Under the pieces are notes generated by a model that saw nothing but the letters and a program-made list of their open reading frames with translations, did not search any database and was not told where the DNA came from. Below, in pieces: positions 9,617 through 17,684 of a DNA stretch of 64,000 nucleotides; positions within the stretch are counted from its first letter, which is position 1; each line of letters starts with the position of its first letter. The position numbers and the translations under genes were made by a program. This DNA is from Nitrospirales bacterium (GTDB taxonomy: Bacteria > Nitrospirota > Nitrospiria > Nitrospirales > UBA8639): the NCBI GenBank assembly GCA_029261295.1, contig JAJDBP010000035.1:1-64000 (forward strand), read 5' to 3'.

Positions 9617-9812
9617 AACACTCGACTTTTGGCCAGAAGAGGCCTTATATACCCATGATCACGCATCAAAACCGGGACATCATGTTCTGACAACACTTGT
9701 AATAGCCTAAGTTTTTTAACCTAGCAACAAGCCTTTGTGCAGTCAAGAAATCCTCATCTCAATTCATCCATGTCTTCTTCGGAGAAAATATTTAACCAAA
9801 TATGGATTCAAC

Positions 9813-9842
9813 TTGTTTTTTATAGCCTTTCTCACGTATATT
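9813..9842 (+). promoter_or_regulatory. Possible sigma70-type promoter for the 9880 lipoprotein
   Basis: TTGTTT (9813-9818), an 18-base spacer and TATATT (9837-9842) lie about 38 bases before the start codon of the small lipoprotein. The -10 is good (5/6) and the -35 weak (3/6). The position between divergent genes supports a promoter here. Confidence 0.35.
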
Positions 9843-9879
9843 TGTCCCCCAGTTTATCTTTTGAGGAGGGGCGTAACCA

Positions 9880-10191
9880 ATGAAACCATTTGCTCAATTG
9901 TTCCTATGGACCACAATCGGTCTCGCAACCTTAACTATGGGATGCGCTGAAATGCAGGGCGGATCAACTGCCGGAAGCGGTTCAGCAACTCCTGCGGCAT
10001 CTAGCGCCGGAACCAGTGCAGTGAACACAGGGCCTGGGCGTGTATCTCAAGGAACACAAGGTGATTCCTTAAGCGCCTGTTTAGCTCGCATTCCAAGTGA
10101 CTCATCTGCTGGTCAACGGATGGTTGCAGAACAAACATGCCGACGGAATGCAGATAACCAGGCTCCAATCATGGCGGTTCCTGGCCAATAA
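9880..10191 (+). CDS. Small Ser/Ala/Gly-rich lipoprotein, function unknown
   Basis: This is a 103-residue protein with a strong ribosome site (GAGGAGGGG) before ATG 9880. The signal peptide ends in LTMGC with Cys22, giving a predicted lipoprotein. A low-complexity linker (GGSTAGSGSATPAASSAGTS) leads to a short C-terminal part of about 45 residues with two cysteines (LSACLARIP and EQTCRRNAD), which may pair. The layout suggests a tethered small periplasmic or outer-membrane peptide. No family is recognised. It is transcribed away from glyQ; an 11-bp inverted repeat lies downstream. Confidence 0.75.
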   Translation: MKPFAQLFLWTTIGLATLTMGCAEMQGGSTAGSGSATPAASSAGTSAVNTGPGRVSQGTQGDSLSACLARIPSDSSAGQRMVAEQTCRRNADNQAPIMAVPGQ

Positions 10192-10208
10192 TCAGGCATT
10201 GACTCTCT

Positions 10209-10243
10209 TAGGTTCGCTGGCCAATGGATGGACAGCGAACCTA
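10209..10243 (+). other. Perfect 11-bp inverted repeat (hairpin)
   Basis: TAGGTTCGCTG at 10209-10219 pairs with CAGCGAACCTA at 10233-10243 around a 13-base loop. It sits 17 bases after the lipoprotein stop codon and before the folB fusion. No T-tract follows, so it is not a classical intrinsic terminator. It may stabilise the mRNA end, act with Rho, or bind a protein. Confidence 0.6.
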
Positions 10244-10356
10244 CTTGCACTCCCTACCAACATTCTTACGGCATTAAATCTTTGGAGTTGGGGGACCTCT
10301 ATCCTTCCCAGCCTCCCTCAATCACCTTTTCAGAATCGCGCTCGATAGGTAGATTC

Positions 10357-11286
10357 ATGCCCTCCTCAATCATTATCAGAGAAATTCAACTCCAGGCTCT
10401 CTGTGGCGTTACCGAAATTGAACGCTCTCAACCCCAGCCCATTTTAGTCGATCTGTCCGTCCGATGCGCCAATGAAACCGCATTTCAAAGCGACGAGCTA
10501 TCCGACACTCTAGATTATGGAGCGATGACAGATTGCATACGAGACATTGGCGAACGCCAACAATATTGTCTCCTCGAAAAACTCGCTGAAGAACTTTGCC
10601 AAGGCCTATTCCAACACTTTCCTCTGACTCAGTTAAATATTTGGGTTAGAAAAATTCGTGCTCCCATTAAAAACTTTTCGGGATCAGTTGGAATTCGTTT
10701 GAGTCGATCACGACTAGATTTCCTCCAGGCCCGACATGATCATCCTTCTCGCTTTCTGGTGGCCCAACTTCCTCGTTTGCCCCGAGGAAAAGCTTTAGAT
10801 GTAGCCACCGGGCGTGGCCGTCATGCGCGTTTTCTAGCTACCAATGGCTTTGAGGTTCATGGGATTGACCGCAATCAAGAGGCCCTCGATTTTGTTCACG
10901 CTCAGGCCGCTGAGATCGGGGGACTTCCTATTACCACTGAATGTATAGATTTAGAGACCAATGATCTGAGCCCCCCAGATCTGGGAACAGAATCCTACCA
11001 TGTCATTATGATATTCTTTTACCTACATCGCCCCCTTTTCCCTCAATTCATCAAAGCCGTGAAACCAGGGGGGGTCATCTTGTGCGAAACATTTCTTCTT
11101 GAAAACCATCTTCAACGAAATCATCCCCGTCGGAAAGAATTTTGCCTGGAATCCAATGAATTACTAAGCCTTCTTCCTGGTTTTCAAATTCTCCACTATG
11201 ATGAAGCCGATCACCAGCAAGGATCCTCTCAATCAGAACGAGCTTTCACAGCTCGTATCTTAGCCCGCAAACCCTCATCTCTATAA
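10357..11286 (+). CDS. folB: Dihydroneopterin aldolase fused to a class I SAM-dependent methyltransferase
   Basis: The 309-residue protein from ATG 10357 has two domains. Residues 1 to about 118 match FolB, which converts dihydroneopterin to hydroxymethyl-dihydropterin in folate synthesis. Seen are LQALCGVTEIER with the conserved Glu, TLDYGAMTD, LLEKLAEEL, WVRKIRAPI with the conserved Lys, and the usual end SVGIRLSRSR. Residues about 130-309 are a TehB/UbiG-like methyltransferase with motif I ALDVATGRGRHARFLA, acidic VHGID, and KPGGVILCETFL. There is no stop or frame change between the parts. In-frame codons extend back to 10228, but they match nothing in FolB. The methyltransferase substrate is unknown. 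Confidence 0.85.
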   Translation: MPSSIIIREIQLQALCGVTEIERSQPQPILVDLSVRCANETAFQSDELSDTLDYGAMTDCIRDIGERQQYCLLEKLAEELCQGLFQHFPLTQLNIWVRKIRAPIKNFSGSVGIRLSRSRLDFLQARHDHPSRFLVAQLPRLPRGKALDVATGRGRHARFLATNGFEVHGIDRNQEALDFVHAQAAEIGGLPITTECIDLETNDLSPPDLGTESYHVIMIFFYLHRPLFPQFIKAVKPGGVILCETFLLENHLQRNHPRRKEFCLESNELLSLLPGFQILHYDEADHQQGSSQSERAFTARILARKPSSL

Positions 11287-11293
11287 ATTATTT

Positions 11294-12139
11294 ATGAACC
11301 GGATTGACCTTCATACCCATACTTCATTTTCGGATGGAAGCCACTCTCCAACTGCTTTGATTACCCTGGCCACTCAACAAGGCATTGATGTGCTAGCCAT
11401 CACCGATCATGACACCACAGAAGGGTTACCTGAAGCTCTGGAAGCCACCAAAGACCTTTCACTTGAATTAATTCCTGCTATTGAATTGAGCTCCCAATTC
11501 CAAAATCGTGAAATGCATATCTTGGGCTATTTCATCAATCTGAGCGATTCTCAATTTCAAACCAGGCTAAAAACTCTACGTTCCACACGAATCGATCGTA
11601 TTGTCTCTATACTGGAACGTTTGCATTCCCTTGGAATCGACATTTCGCTGGAAGACGTCCAAAAGGCATCAGAAACTGGCACAATCGGGCGTCCTCATAT
11701 TGCGCAAGTCTTGATTGCCAGAAATTTTGTAAAGAATATAAAAGAAGCCTTTGAAAAATTTCTCGGTTCACGTGGAAAAGCCTACGTTCAACGACCCGTT
11801 CCTGAAGCCCAGGAAATTATGGAATGGATTACTGATGCAGGGGGCATCCCAATACTGGCGCACCCTTATTGGGAAGGATTTAATAAAGAAGACAGCGCTA
11901 AGGCTTGTCAGACATTAGTCGACCAAGGGCTACAAGGTCTCGAGGTATTTTATGGCACTTTTTCAGCTCGCCACATCTCTTTTAACTTGGGACTCGCACG
12001 CCGTTTCGATTTACTGATGACCGGTGGCAGTGATTTTCATGGGACATTGAAACCCGATATTGCCCTAGGAAAAGGACGAGGTTCCTTACATGTTCCACCA
12101 AAAGTTGTAGAAAAATTACGGGCGGCGGCGGGGTATTGA
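11294..12139 (+). CDS. PHP-domain phosphoesterase (RNase AM/YciV-like)
   Basis: The protein has 281 residues and PHP-family metal motifs: RIDLHTHTSFSDG at the N-terminus, ITDHDTTEG, PAIELSS, ILGYF, LAHPYW, and SDFHG near the C-terminus. These supply the His/Asp/Glu ligands for a trinuclear metal site. The length and order match the TrpH/YciV group, whose characterised members are 5'-3' exonucleases acting on short RNA or on 3',5'-nucleotide bisphosphates. The start lies only 7 bases after the folB-methyltransferase fusion, so the two are probably co-transcribed. Confidence 0.88.
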   Translation: MNRIDLHTHTSFSDGSHSPTALITLATQQGIDVLAITDHDTTEGLPEALEATKDLSLELIPAIELSSQFQNREMHILGYFINLSDSQFQTRLKTLRSTRIDRIVSILERLHSLGIDISLEDVQKASETGTIGRPHIAQVLIARNFVKNIKEAFEKFLGSRGKAYVQRPVPEAQEIMEWITDAGGIPILAHPYWEGFNKEDSAKACQTLVDQGLQGLEVFYGTFSARHISFNLGLARRFDLLMTGGSDFHGTLKPDIALGKGRGSLHVPPKVVEKLRAAAGY

Positions 12140-12191
12140 ACGATGAGAGATGTCTACCAAACTCAATCCAAATTACACATCCCTATTCCGC

Positions 12192-13205
12192 TCAATTATC
12201 TGGTGCTTCCACAATATGATTTTCAAATCGTGTGCACCCCTCTGCAAGAAGGCGATTAGTCAACATTTCTCCCGGCCATTCAATAGGTAAATCCGCAGTA
12301 AAAACCCATACATCCGGAGAAGTCCAAATCGGCCCATGTTCCTCGGGAAGTTCAGGGTCGAATAAATCAGTCCATACTGGCATATACACTCCATTTCCGC
12401 ATTGGGTATGGAGGTGAACGACCGTTCGACTGCGGACGGGTCCCTCTAAATCATGCCAGACCGCGGCAGTTTCATCTGCTAATCGATGAAGACGGACGGC
12501 ATTTTGAGCATCAAATAATGCGTAAGCGGCATAGTTTGGCGCCTCAAGCATTTGGGGGGCTTTGGCCACTTCCGGACACTGAGCCACAAGGCCATCCATA
12601 ATGGCCTGGCAATCAGTGTCTGACAAAGATTCAGGTAATGTCGTATCGGTCACCCCAAGAATTTCAAAAAACAAGAAAGCCGTTGCTTCTACGGGAGGAT
12701 GCAGTCTGGCGGCCACTGCATGTCGACGCTGTCCTTCGGCCAGGTTAGAAATGTGTTCATGAACTTTTTCTAAATTCAAATAGTCCAACGTGGTATCAGT
12801 CAATAAACGAGGCTCAACGGTGATAACCGCACCTTTAGGCATATGCAAATGCCGACGAAGCAAGTCAGCCGTTTCTATTGGATCAATTTTTAATTTTAAG
12901 GGATATTCTAAATTCGCTTGAAGTGGCAATTCAAAAGAGGCCAGAACGGCATACGTTTCTGCATCTTCTTGTTCTGCATCCATCACACAACAACTGGCTG
13001 CTTCAGCTAATAAATCAAATAACCACTCCGCCATATTCTCATCTAAGGCAGCCAGCACAGTCAGAACTTCATGCTCACGATCCTGGTCCAATAAAGCTTG
13101 CAGCACTTCAATGGCTAAACTGGGGTCACCATGTTCATGTCGACGGGCATTAATGAGATGAATAAGATCACGCGTGAGAGGATCAGGTCGGTACCAACTG
13201 GGCAT
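12192..13205 (-). CDS. Acidic cytoplasmic protein of unknown function
   Basis: The protein has 337 residues and no signal peptide or membrane segment. The first 100 residues look like helical repeats (LAIEVLQALLDQDREHEVLTVLAAL, AEWLFDLLAEAASC). The C-terminal half has VRSRTVVHLHTQCGNGVYMPVW and YAAYALFDAQNAVRLHRLAD, which suggests an alpha/beta core. It is rich in Asp/Glu, with isolated cysteines but no CxxC pair. I do not recognise a family. AAGGTAG sits 11 bases before ATG 13205. It is convergent with the PHP gene and on the same strand as the YjbQ gene behind it. Confidence 0.7.
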   Translation of the reverse strand: MPSWYRPDPLTRDLIHLINARRHEHGDPSLAIEVLQALLDQDREHEVLTVLAALDENMAEWLFDLLAEAASCCVMDAEQEDAETYAVLASFELPLQANLEYPLKLKIDPIETADLLRRHLHMPKGAVITVEPRLLTDTTLDYLNLEKVHEHISNLAEGQRRHAVAARLHPPVEATAFLFFEILGVTDTTLPESLSDTDCQAIMDGLVAQCPEVAKAPQMLEAPNYAAYALFDAQNAVRLHRLADETAAVWHDLEGPVRSRTVVHLHTQCGNGVYMPVWTDLFDPELPEEHGPIWTSPDVWVFTADLPIEWPGEMLTNRLLAEGCTRFENHIVEAPDN

Positions 13206-13265
13206 TACGGTTATCTACCTTTTTAAAACAAAGAAAAGATGATTGTCACAAAACCTTCATGCAAG

Positions 13266-13282
13266 GCGGTTTCCCCAACCGC
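13266..13282. other. Short GC-rich hairpin between two minus-strand genes
   Basis: GCGGTT (13266-13271) and AACCGC (13277-13282) form a 6-bp stem with a 5-base loop, in the gap between the YjbQ gene and the 12192-13205 gene. On the plus strand it is followed by ATTTT; on the minus strand there is no T-tract. It is a weak terminator candidate at best. Confidence 0.3.
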
Positions 13283-13316
13283 ATTTTCCCATTACTAGAA
13301 CCTATTTGCCAACTTC

Positions 13317-13730
13317 TTATTCTCCGATGACTTTCACCAGGACTCGTTTACGACGACGCCCGTCAAACTCCGCATAGAAAATTTGTTCCCATGGGCCAAA
13401 ATCCAAGTCACCATTGGTAATAGCTACCACGACCTCCCGCCCCATAATTTGACGTTTAATGTGAGCATCCCCATTATCTTCCCCTGTCAGATTATGTTGA
13501 TAGTCAGCAGAATGAGGAGCCAGTCGTTCAAGAAACTGCTCATAGTCTTTGAGTAATCCCGATTCATCATCGTTAATATACACACTGGCGGTGATGTGCA
13601 TAGCATTGACCAAGACCATTCCTTCTTGTATTCCACTACATTGAACCACCCGCTCCACTTGAGGAGTAATATTCACATACTCCCGACGCGATTGGGTATG
13701 AAACCAAAGTTCTTCTCGATAGGATTTCAT
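13317..13730 (-). CDS. YjbQ/UPF0047 family protein (secondary thiamine-phosphate synthase-like)
   Basis: The protein has 137 residues from ATG 13730, directly after GGGAGGGTCGTG; the longer reading to 13781 adds only a basic, non-family N-terminus. Diagnostic UPF0047 features are visible: [39 protein letters not shown], and [28 protein letters not shown]. The first two carry the conserved His and Asp. Members have weak thiamine-phosphate synthase activity in E. coli complementation, but their true role is unclear. There are no thiamine genes nearby. Confidence 0.9.
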   Translation of the reverse strand: MKSYREELWFHTQSRREYVNITPQVERVVQCSGIQEGMVLVNAMHITASVYINDDESGLLKDYEQFLERLAPHSADYQHNLTGEDNGDAHIKRQIMGREVVVAITNGDLDFGPWEQIFYAEFDGRRRKRVLVKVIGE

Positions 13731-13989
13731 CACGACCCTCCCGCTTACTCTTTTTCTACCAGATTTTCTCTTACCCCACATGCCATTGCAAGTATAGCCA
13801 ATCTCTACCCAACCTTACCTTTTTACAATCCGACCAAGCCTCCCAACATTTGACAGGACTTGGATGGGGTGTTAAGAAAGTTAACTATTGAAATCTTTCT
13901 CTACTCAATACTTTTCTTGAACCAGTTCCAATATCTAGACACGAGCATTCAAGCACGTGCCGTATTTCCTTGAAAAGGAGATCAAGGTT

Positions 13990-14496
13990 ATGACCCCTAC
14001 CATGGCCACCATATTTCCCATAGAAATCCCCTCGCGATGGAATGTTTTTTTTGCGGAGGAATCTGACAGAGATTTGGATTTTGATGAAGGGTTTGAAGAA
14101 GACGAACTCCAACACTCAAAACCACCCTCTCGCCGTCCATTGTTATGGATTTTTCTCCTGCTCCTAGTCGGGGGAATAACGTATTGGGCAATCAATGGAC
14201 CATCTTTACAAATGCCAAAAACAGCTGAAATTGAATTTGAGAAGGATGCAACAGAACTATCAACTCCCCTTTTCACTGAAGGCCAAACAGTCGTCCTGGT
14301 AGAGGAAACAGGAATATCTATGCTCATGGGGGATGCTACTAATTCTCAGCCCGGCCCAATGGTCAAAAACGGAGAGACGTTGACTATCGTGGATGGCCTC
14401 AATCAAATAACCGGGTGGGTCTATCTCGTCAAAACGGGATCAGGAAAAACAGGATGGATTTCTGAGGAGAAACTTAAAAAGCCACGCAAAACTTGA
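13990..14496 (+). CDS. Single-pass membrane protein with SH3-like C-terminal domain
   Basis: The protein has 168 residues from ATG 13990, which follows AAGGAG at a good distance; a GTG start at 13957 would include that ribosome site. The N-terminal cytoplasmic part (about 55 residues) is acidic (FAEESDRDLDFDEGFEEDEL). One membrane helix follows (RRPLLWIFLLLLVGGITYWAI). The last 70 residues resemble a bacterial SH3 (SH3b) domain, with LTIVDGLNQITGWVYLVKTGSGKTGWI ending in a Trp-Ile strand. Such domains often bind cell-wall peptides or act as protein-protein modules in the periplasm. A TTGACA (13850-13855) lies upstream, with only a weak -10. Confidence 0.72.
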   Translation: MTPTMATIFPIEIPSRWNVFFAEESDRDLDFDEGFEEDELQHSKPPSRRPLLWIFLLLLVGGITYWAINGPSLQMPKTAEIEFEKDATELSTPLFTEGQTVVLVEETGISMLMGDATNSQPGPMVKNGETLTIVDGLNQITGWVYLVKTGSGKTGWISEEKLKKPRKT

Positions 14497-14721
14497 GTAC
14501 TACCTAGGGTCCTTACAGAAAATAATTAACAGTCTAAAAATAGACTCTACACCGTTTTCTTTATCCCCATCTAAGCCCTTACTCATCGCTACTTTTTTCT
14601 GTTTCAATGGGACCCAGCCTCATCGGAATTGAATCAACTAGCCTATCCTTGCTAGTGTAATTTGTTCCAAGCACAGCCTTTGATACGCTAACCAGCGCCT
14701 TCTGGATCCTACTGAGGATGA

Positions 14722-15612
14722 ATGACAACAATATCCCCAACTGACGCACAAGAGTTCTGTACCACTTATACAAAAGAAAGTGGTAGCAATTTTTATTATT
14801 CCTTCCTCTTTCTTCCTCGACCCCGGCGAGAAGCCATGTATACCATTTACGCGCTTTGTCGAATGGTGGACAACGCAGTTGACGATCCCCCGCCCGGTGG
14901 CAAGCCTTTAGAAATTTTGAACACTTGGAGGCAAGAGGTCTCTGCAGCCTACAAGGGAGCCCCAACACTCCCCGTGACCATTAGTTTAGCCGCCCACCTA
15001 AAGGAGTTCGATATTCCTGAAAAGCTGATCCAAGAATTAATCACTGGGATGGAAATGGATTTGACCATCAATCGGTATGCCACGTTTTCCGATTTGTATC
15101 CCTACTGTTATCGTGTGGCCTCCGTAGTCGGACTCATTTGTCTCAAAGTTTTTAAAACGAAATCACCCAAAGCCGAAGACTATGCGGTGAATTTAGGGAT
15201 AGCCTTCCAATTAACCAATATGCTGCGTGATTTGTATAGCGATGCCCAAGAAAATCGTATTTACCTGCCCCAGGTAGATTTTCAACGGTTTGGCTATTCC
15301 GTGGAATCCTTACTCAACAAAGAAACATCTCCCGCCCTGATTGAATTTATGAAATTCGAGTGTGCCCGAGCTCGCTCTTACTATCAACAAGCGCATGATA
15401 TTCTTCAGACACTTCCCGTTTCCGATCAAAAAGCTCTAGTTGTCGCAGAAATTATGCGAGGGGTCTATAGCACCATTCTGCAGAAAATTGAGGCCAAGAA
15501 TTATCCTGTTTTTGGCCCTCGGACCAGGGTTTCATCCTTCCATCGGTTGAGTATTGCTTCCGGCATTTGGTTTCGATCCCTTTTCACTCGACCTGTTGCG
15601 CCATCCATGTGA
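14722..15612 (+). CDS. hpnD: Presqualene diphosphate synthase HpnD (squalene/phytoene synthase family)
   Basis: HpnD condenses two farnesyl diphosphates to presqualene diphosphate in the HpnCDE route to squalene and hopanoids. The 296-residue protein has the first Asp-rich motif in CRMVDNAVDD (Asp50, Asp54) and the second in LRDLYSDAQENRIYLP (Asp170, Asp174), both binding Mg-diphosphate. AFQLTNMLRD precedes the second motif as usual. The next gene, hpnE, starts with a GTGA overlap, which argues for coupling. hpnC is not in the window. The HpnD assignment over phytoene synthase rests on this neighbour and on the RIYLP form. Confidence 0.85.
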   Translation: MTTISPTDAQEFCTTYTKESGSNFYYSFLFLPRPRREAMYTIYALCRMVDNAVDDPPPGGKPLEILNTWRQEVSAAYKGAPTLPVTISLAAHLKEFDIPEKLIQELITGMEMDLTINRYATFSDLYPYCYRVASVVGLICLKVFKTKSPKAEDYAVNLGIAFQLTNMLRDLYSDAQENRIYLPQVDFQRFGYSVESLLNKETSPALIEFMKFECARARSYYQQAHDILQTLPVSDQKALVVAEIMRGVYSTILQKIEAKNYPVFGPRTRVSSFHRLSIASGIWFRSLFTRPVAPSM

Positions 15613-16994
15613 CACGCCACGTTCTTATTATCGGTCATAATCTCACTGCTTTAGTCACGGCTTACCGACTCCTGCACCGTGGCTTCCATATCAGCATTGC
15701 TGACACTTCACAGAAGCTCCCACTTTCAGGCAATTCAATTACCACTCAGGCCAGTGGCATCGTATCCGAGTCCCAAATTTCTTCTACTGACCAAAATCAC
15801 TCAGTTCCTCTCATACTTCACGGATTTTATCGCGCCACCTGGGTTCTGCTCCAGGAATTGTCTATTGTCTGGCCAATTTCACAGACCCAATCGGTTGACC
15901 TTAAATTTGGCACTGGAGGGGATCAGACCATTGCACTCCCTAAACCCTCCCAACTTTCGTGGGCACACCCTCTCGCTCGATTAACATTTTTTAAAGCGCT
16001 CCCCTGGACCGACCGCTGGAATATCATCAATTTCATTGAAAAAGAATGGGAAGAAAATCGCCTCCGCCAGCCCAACTCCGATACCGACAGCGCCGAATCT
16101 TTTCTCATTGCAACCAAGCAGTCAGACCATAGCCGTTCCCATTTCTGGAATCCCCTTTCCCGTTTCTTTTTACAGTGTGATTTGCCAGAAGCGTCACTGG
16201 CTGCTTTCCATGAAGTTCTCTCTCGATACTGGTTTAAACAAGCATCAAATGCCACAAATTTTCTAACTCCTGGGCAGTATCTAAATACACTGAAAGCCGA
16301 ACTCCTGAAAAGGCTGCTCGACAAAGGCGTAAAAGTTTACCATCCCAATGCAACCCTCCTTCTCCATACAAAGGCAGAGAGGATTCAATCCGTTCAGCTC
16401 GGAAACGACCAGATTACTGCCCAAGCTTATGTCTCAACCTTGGGACCTCACAATCTTGTTTCTCTGCTCCCGGAACGGGAGTTAGCTCGCAATGCCTATT
16501 TTTCAGATTTAGCCCATATTCAAGAACACTATGGCCTCGCCATTCAATTCACGCTTCATGATATCCACTTTCCACCTCGGATTATTCTCCATGCGGGCCT
16601 GTTTGACTGGATCACAAATCAGACCAACTCAGATTCTCACAAAAAAGAGACCGTGATTACCTGCATGACTCTACGAAACACAATTATCCAGGAACACTCA
16701 GAAGACTCCCTGATCAGCCAAGCTTGGGCATGCATACAAAACATTTTCAACCTGCGTCCAACCCAAACGCAACAATCTAGTGACATTCATATTCTTCGCC
16801 GAGTAGGACCTTATTTTCCAAGTTATCGAGGCATTCGGGGCCATCGGCCTCTTCCAACTACACCTATCGCCAATCTTTTCCTCGCTTGTCCCTGGACAGC
16901 CAACAACCTTCCACCTTCCCTAGAAACGGAGATTACTAGCGCCAATGCCTGCGCCTCTGCCCTTGCAGAGACCTTCCACGCAAACTTAAATTGA
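15609..16994 (+). CDS. hpnE: HpnE-like FAD-dependent squalene-associated oxidoreductase (divergent)
   Basis: The protein has 461 residues from GTG 15609, overlapping the hpnD stop by four bases. The N-terminal VLIIGHNLTALVTAYRLLHRGF sits where the FAD-binding GxGxxG motif belongs, but the second and third glycines are replaced (G-H-N-L-T-A). AYVSTLGPHNLVSLLP and the C-terminal FLACPWTANNLPPSLETEI, with an acidic residue near the end, fit the amine-oxidase/HpnE fold. HpnE reduces and dehydroxylates hydroxysqualene to squalene. The assignment leans on position after hpnD. The altered dinucleotide motif leaves open weaker FAD binding or a changed reaction. Confidence 0.65.
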   Translation: MTRHVLIIGHNLTALVTAYRLLHRGFHISIADTSQKLPLSGNSITTQASGIVSESQISSTDQNHSVPLILHGFYRATWVLLQELSIVWPISQTQSVDLKFGTGGDQTIALPKPSQLSWAHPLARLTFFKALPWTDRWNIINFIEKEWEENRLRQPNSDTDSAESFLIATKQSDHSRSHFWNPLSRFFLQCDLPEASLAAFHEVLSRYWFKQASNATNFLTPGQYLNTLKAELLKRLLDKGVKVYHPNATLLLHTKAERIQSVQLGNDQITAQAYVSTLGPHNLVSLLPERELARNAYFSDLAHIQEHYGLAIQFTLHDIHFPPRIILHAGLFDWITNQTNSDSHKKETVITCMTLRNTIIQEHSEDSLISQAWACIQNIFNLRPTQTQQSSDIHILRRVGPYFPSYRGIRGHRPLPTTPIANLFLACPWTANNLPPSLETEITSANACASALAETFHANLN

Positions 16995-17027
16995 CATCTC
17001 TTCCCCTCAATCTTAAGATCCTGGCCT

Positions 17028-17684
17028 ATGGAATTGCTCCAACTCAATGACTCACTACGAGATTGCCAACGCTGTCAGCTCTCGAAAGGCCGAACTCAAG
17101 TCGTCTTTGGCACTGGGAATCCCAAGGCCTCCATCATGTTCGTCGGGGAAGCTCCAGGATTTTATGAAGACCGGCAGGGTGAACCATTTGTGGGTGCAGC
17201 AGGGCAATTACTTACAGAACTACTACAATCAATTGGACTGGAACGAGCTGACATTTATATTGCCAATGTCATTAAATGCCGTCCGCCAAACAACCGAGAC
17301 CCCTTGCCTGATGAAATTGACACCTGCAAACCGTTTCTCTTACAACAGATTCAACTAATTCAACCGAAGATAGTGTGTACCTTAGGAAACTTTTCCACCC
17401 AGACCCTCTTGGAAAGAAAGGTCGGTATTACCAAAGTTCGGGGACAAGTCATTCAATTAGAACACTTTGTCGTCTTCCCACTTTTTCACCCCGCCGCCGC
17501 ACTCCATCAGAACAATCTACGAGTACCCCTCAAAGAAGATTTCCAAAAGCTAAAACTGGTCTTAGAAAAAATAACGAATACCCCTACCCTACCCAACACT
17601 TTTTCACCACCAACCCTTTCAAAATCAACAACCCTATCAACGGAAACTCCGACCGAACCCCCAACCCAAATGAACCTGTTCTAA
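17028..17684 (+). CDS. Family 4 uracil-DNA glycosylase with clamp-binding-like C-terminus
   Basis: This enzyme removes uracil from DNA at the start of base excision repair. The 218-residue protein has the four Fe-S cysteines in order (Cys13, Cys16, Cys84, Cys100), the catalytic-loop motif GEAPG (40-44), EPFVGAAGQLL, NVIKCRPPNNRDP, and HPAAAL, all hallmarks of UDG family 4. After the catalytic core comes a linker of about 30 residues rich in Pro, Thr and Ser, ending in QMNLF at residues 214-218. That pentapeptide fits the beta-sliding-clamp binding consensus (QLxLF type) and is placed at the very end, as in many clamp partners. The gene lies 33 bases after hpnE but is functionally unrelated. 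Confidence 0.92.
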   Translation: MELLQLNDSLRDCQRCQLSKGRTQVVFGTGNPKASIMFVGEAPGFYEDRQGEPFVGAAGQLLTELLQSIGLERADIYIANVIKCRPPNNRDPLPDEIDTCKPFLLQQIQLIQPKIVCTLGNFSTQTLLERKVGITKVRGQVIQLEHFVVFPLFHPAAALHQNNLRVPLKEDFQKLKLVLEKITNTPTLPNTFSPPTLSKSTTLSTETPTEPPTQMNLF

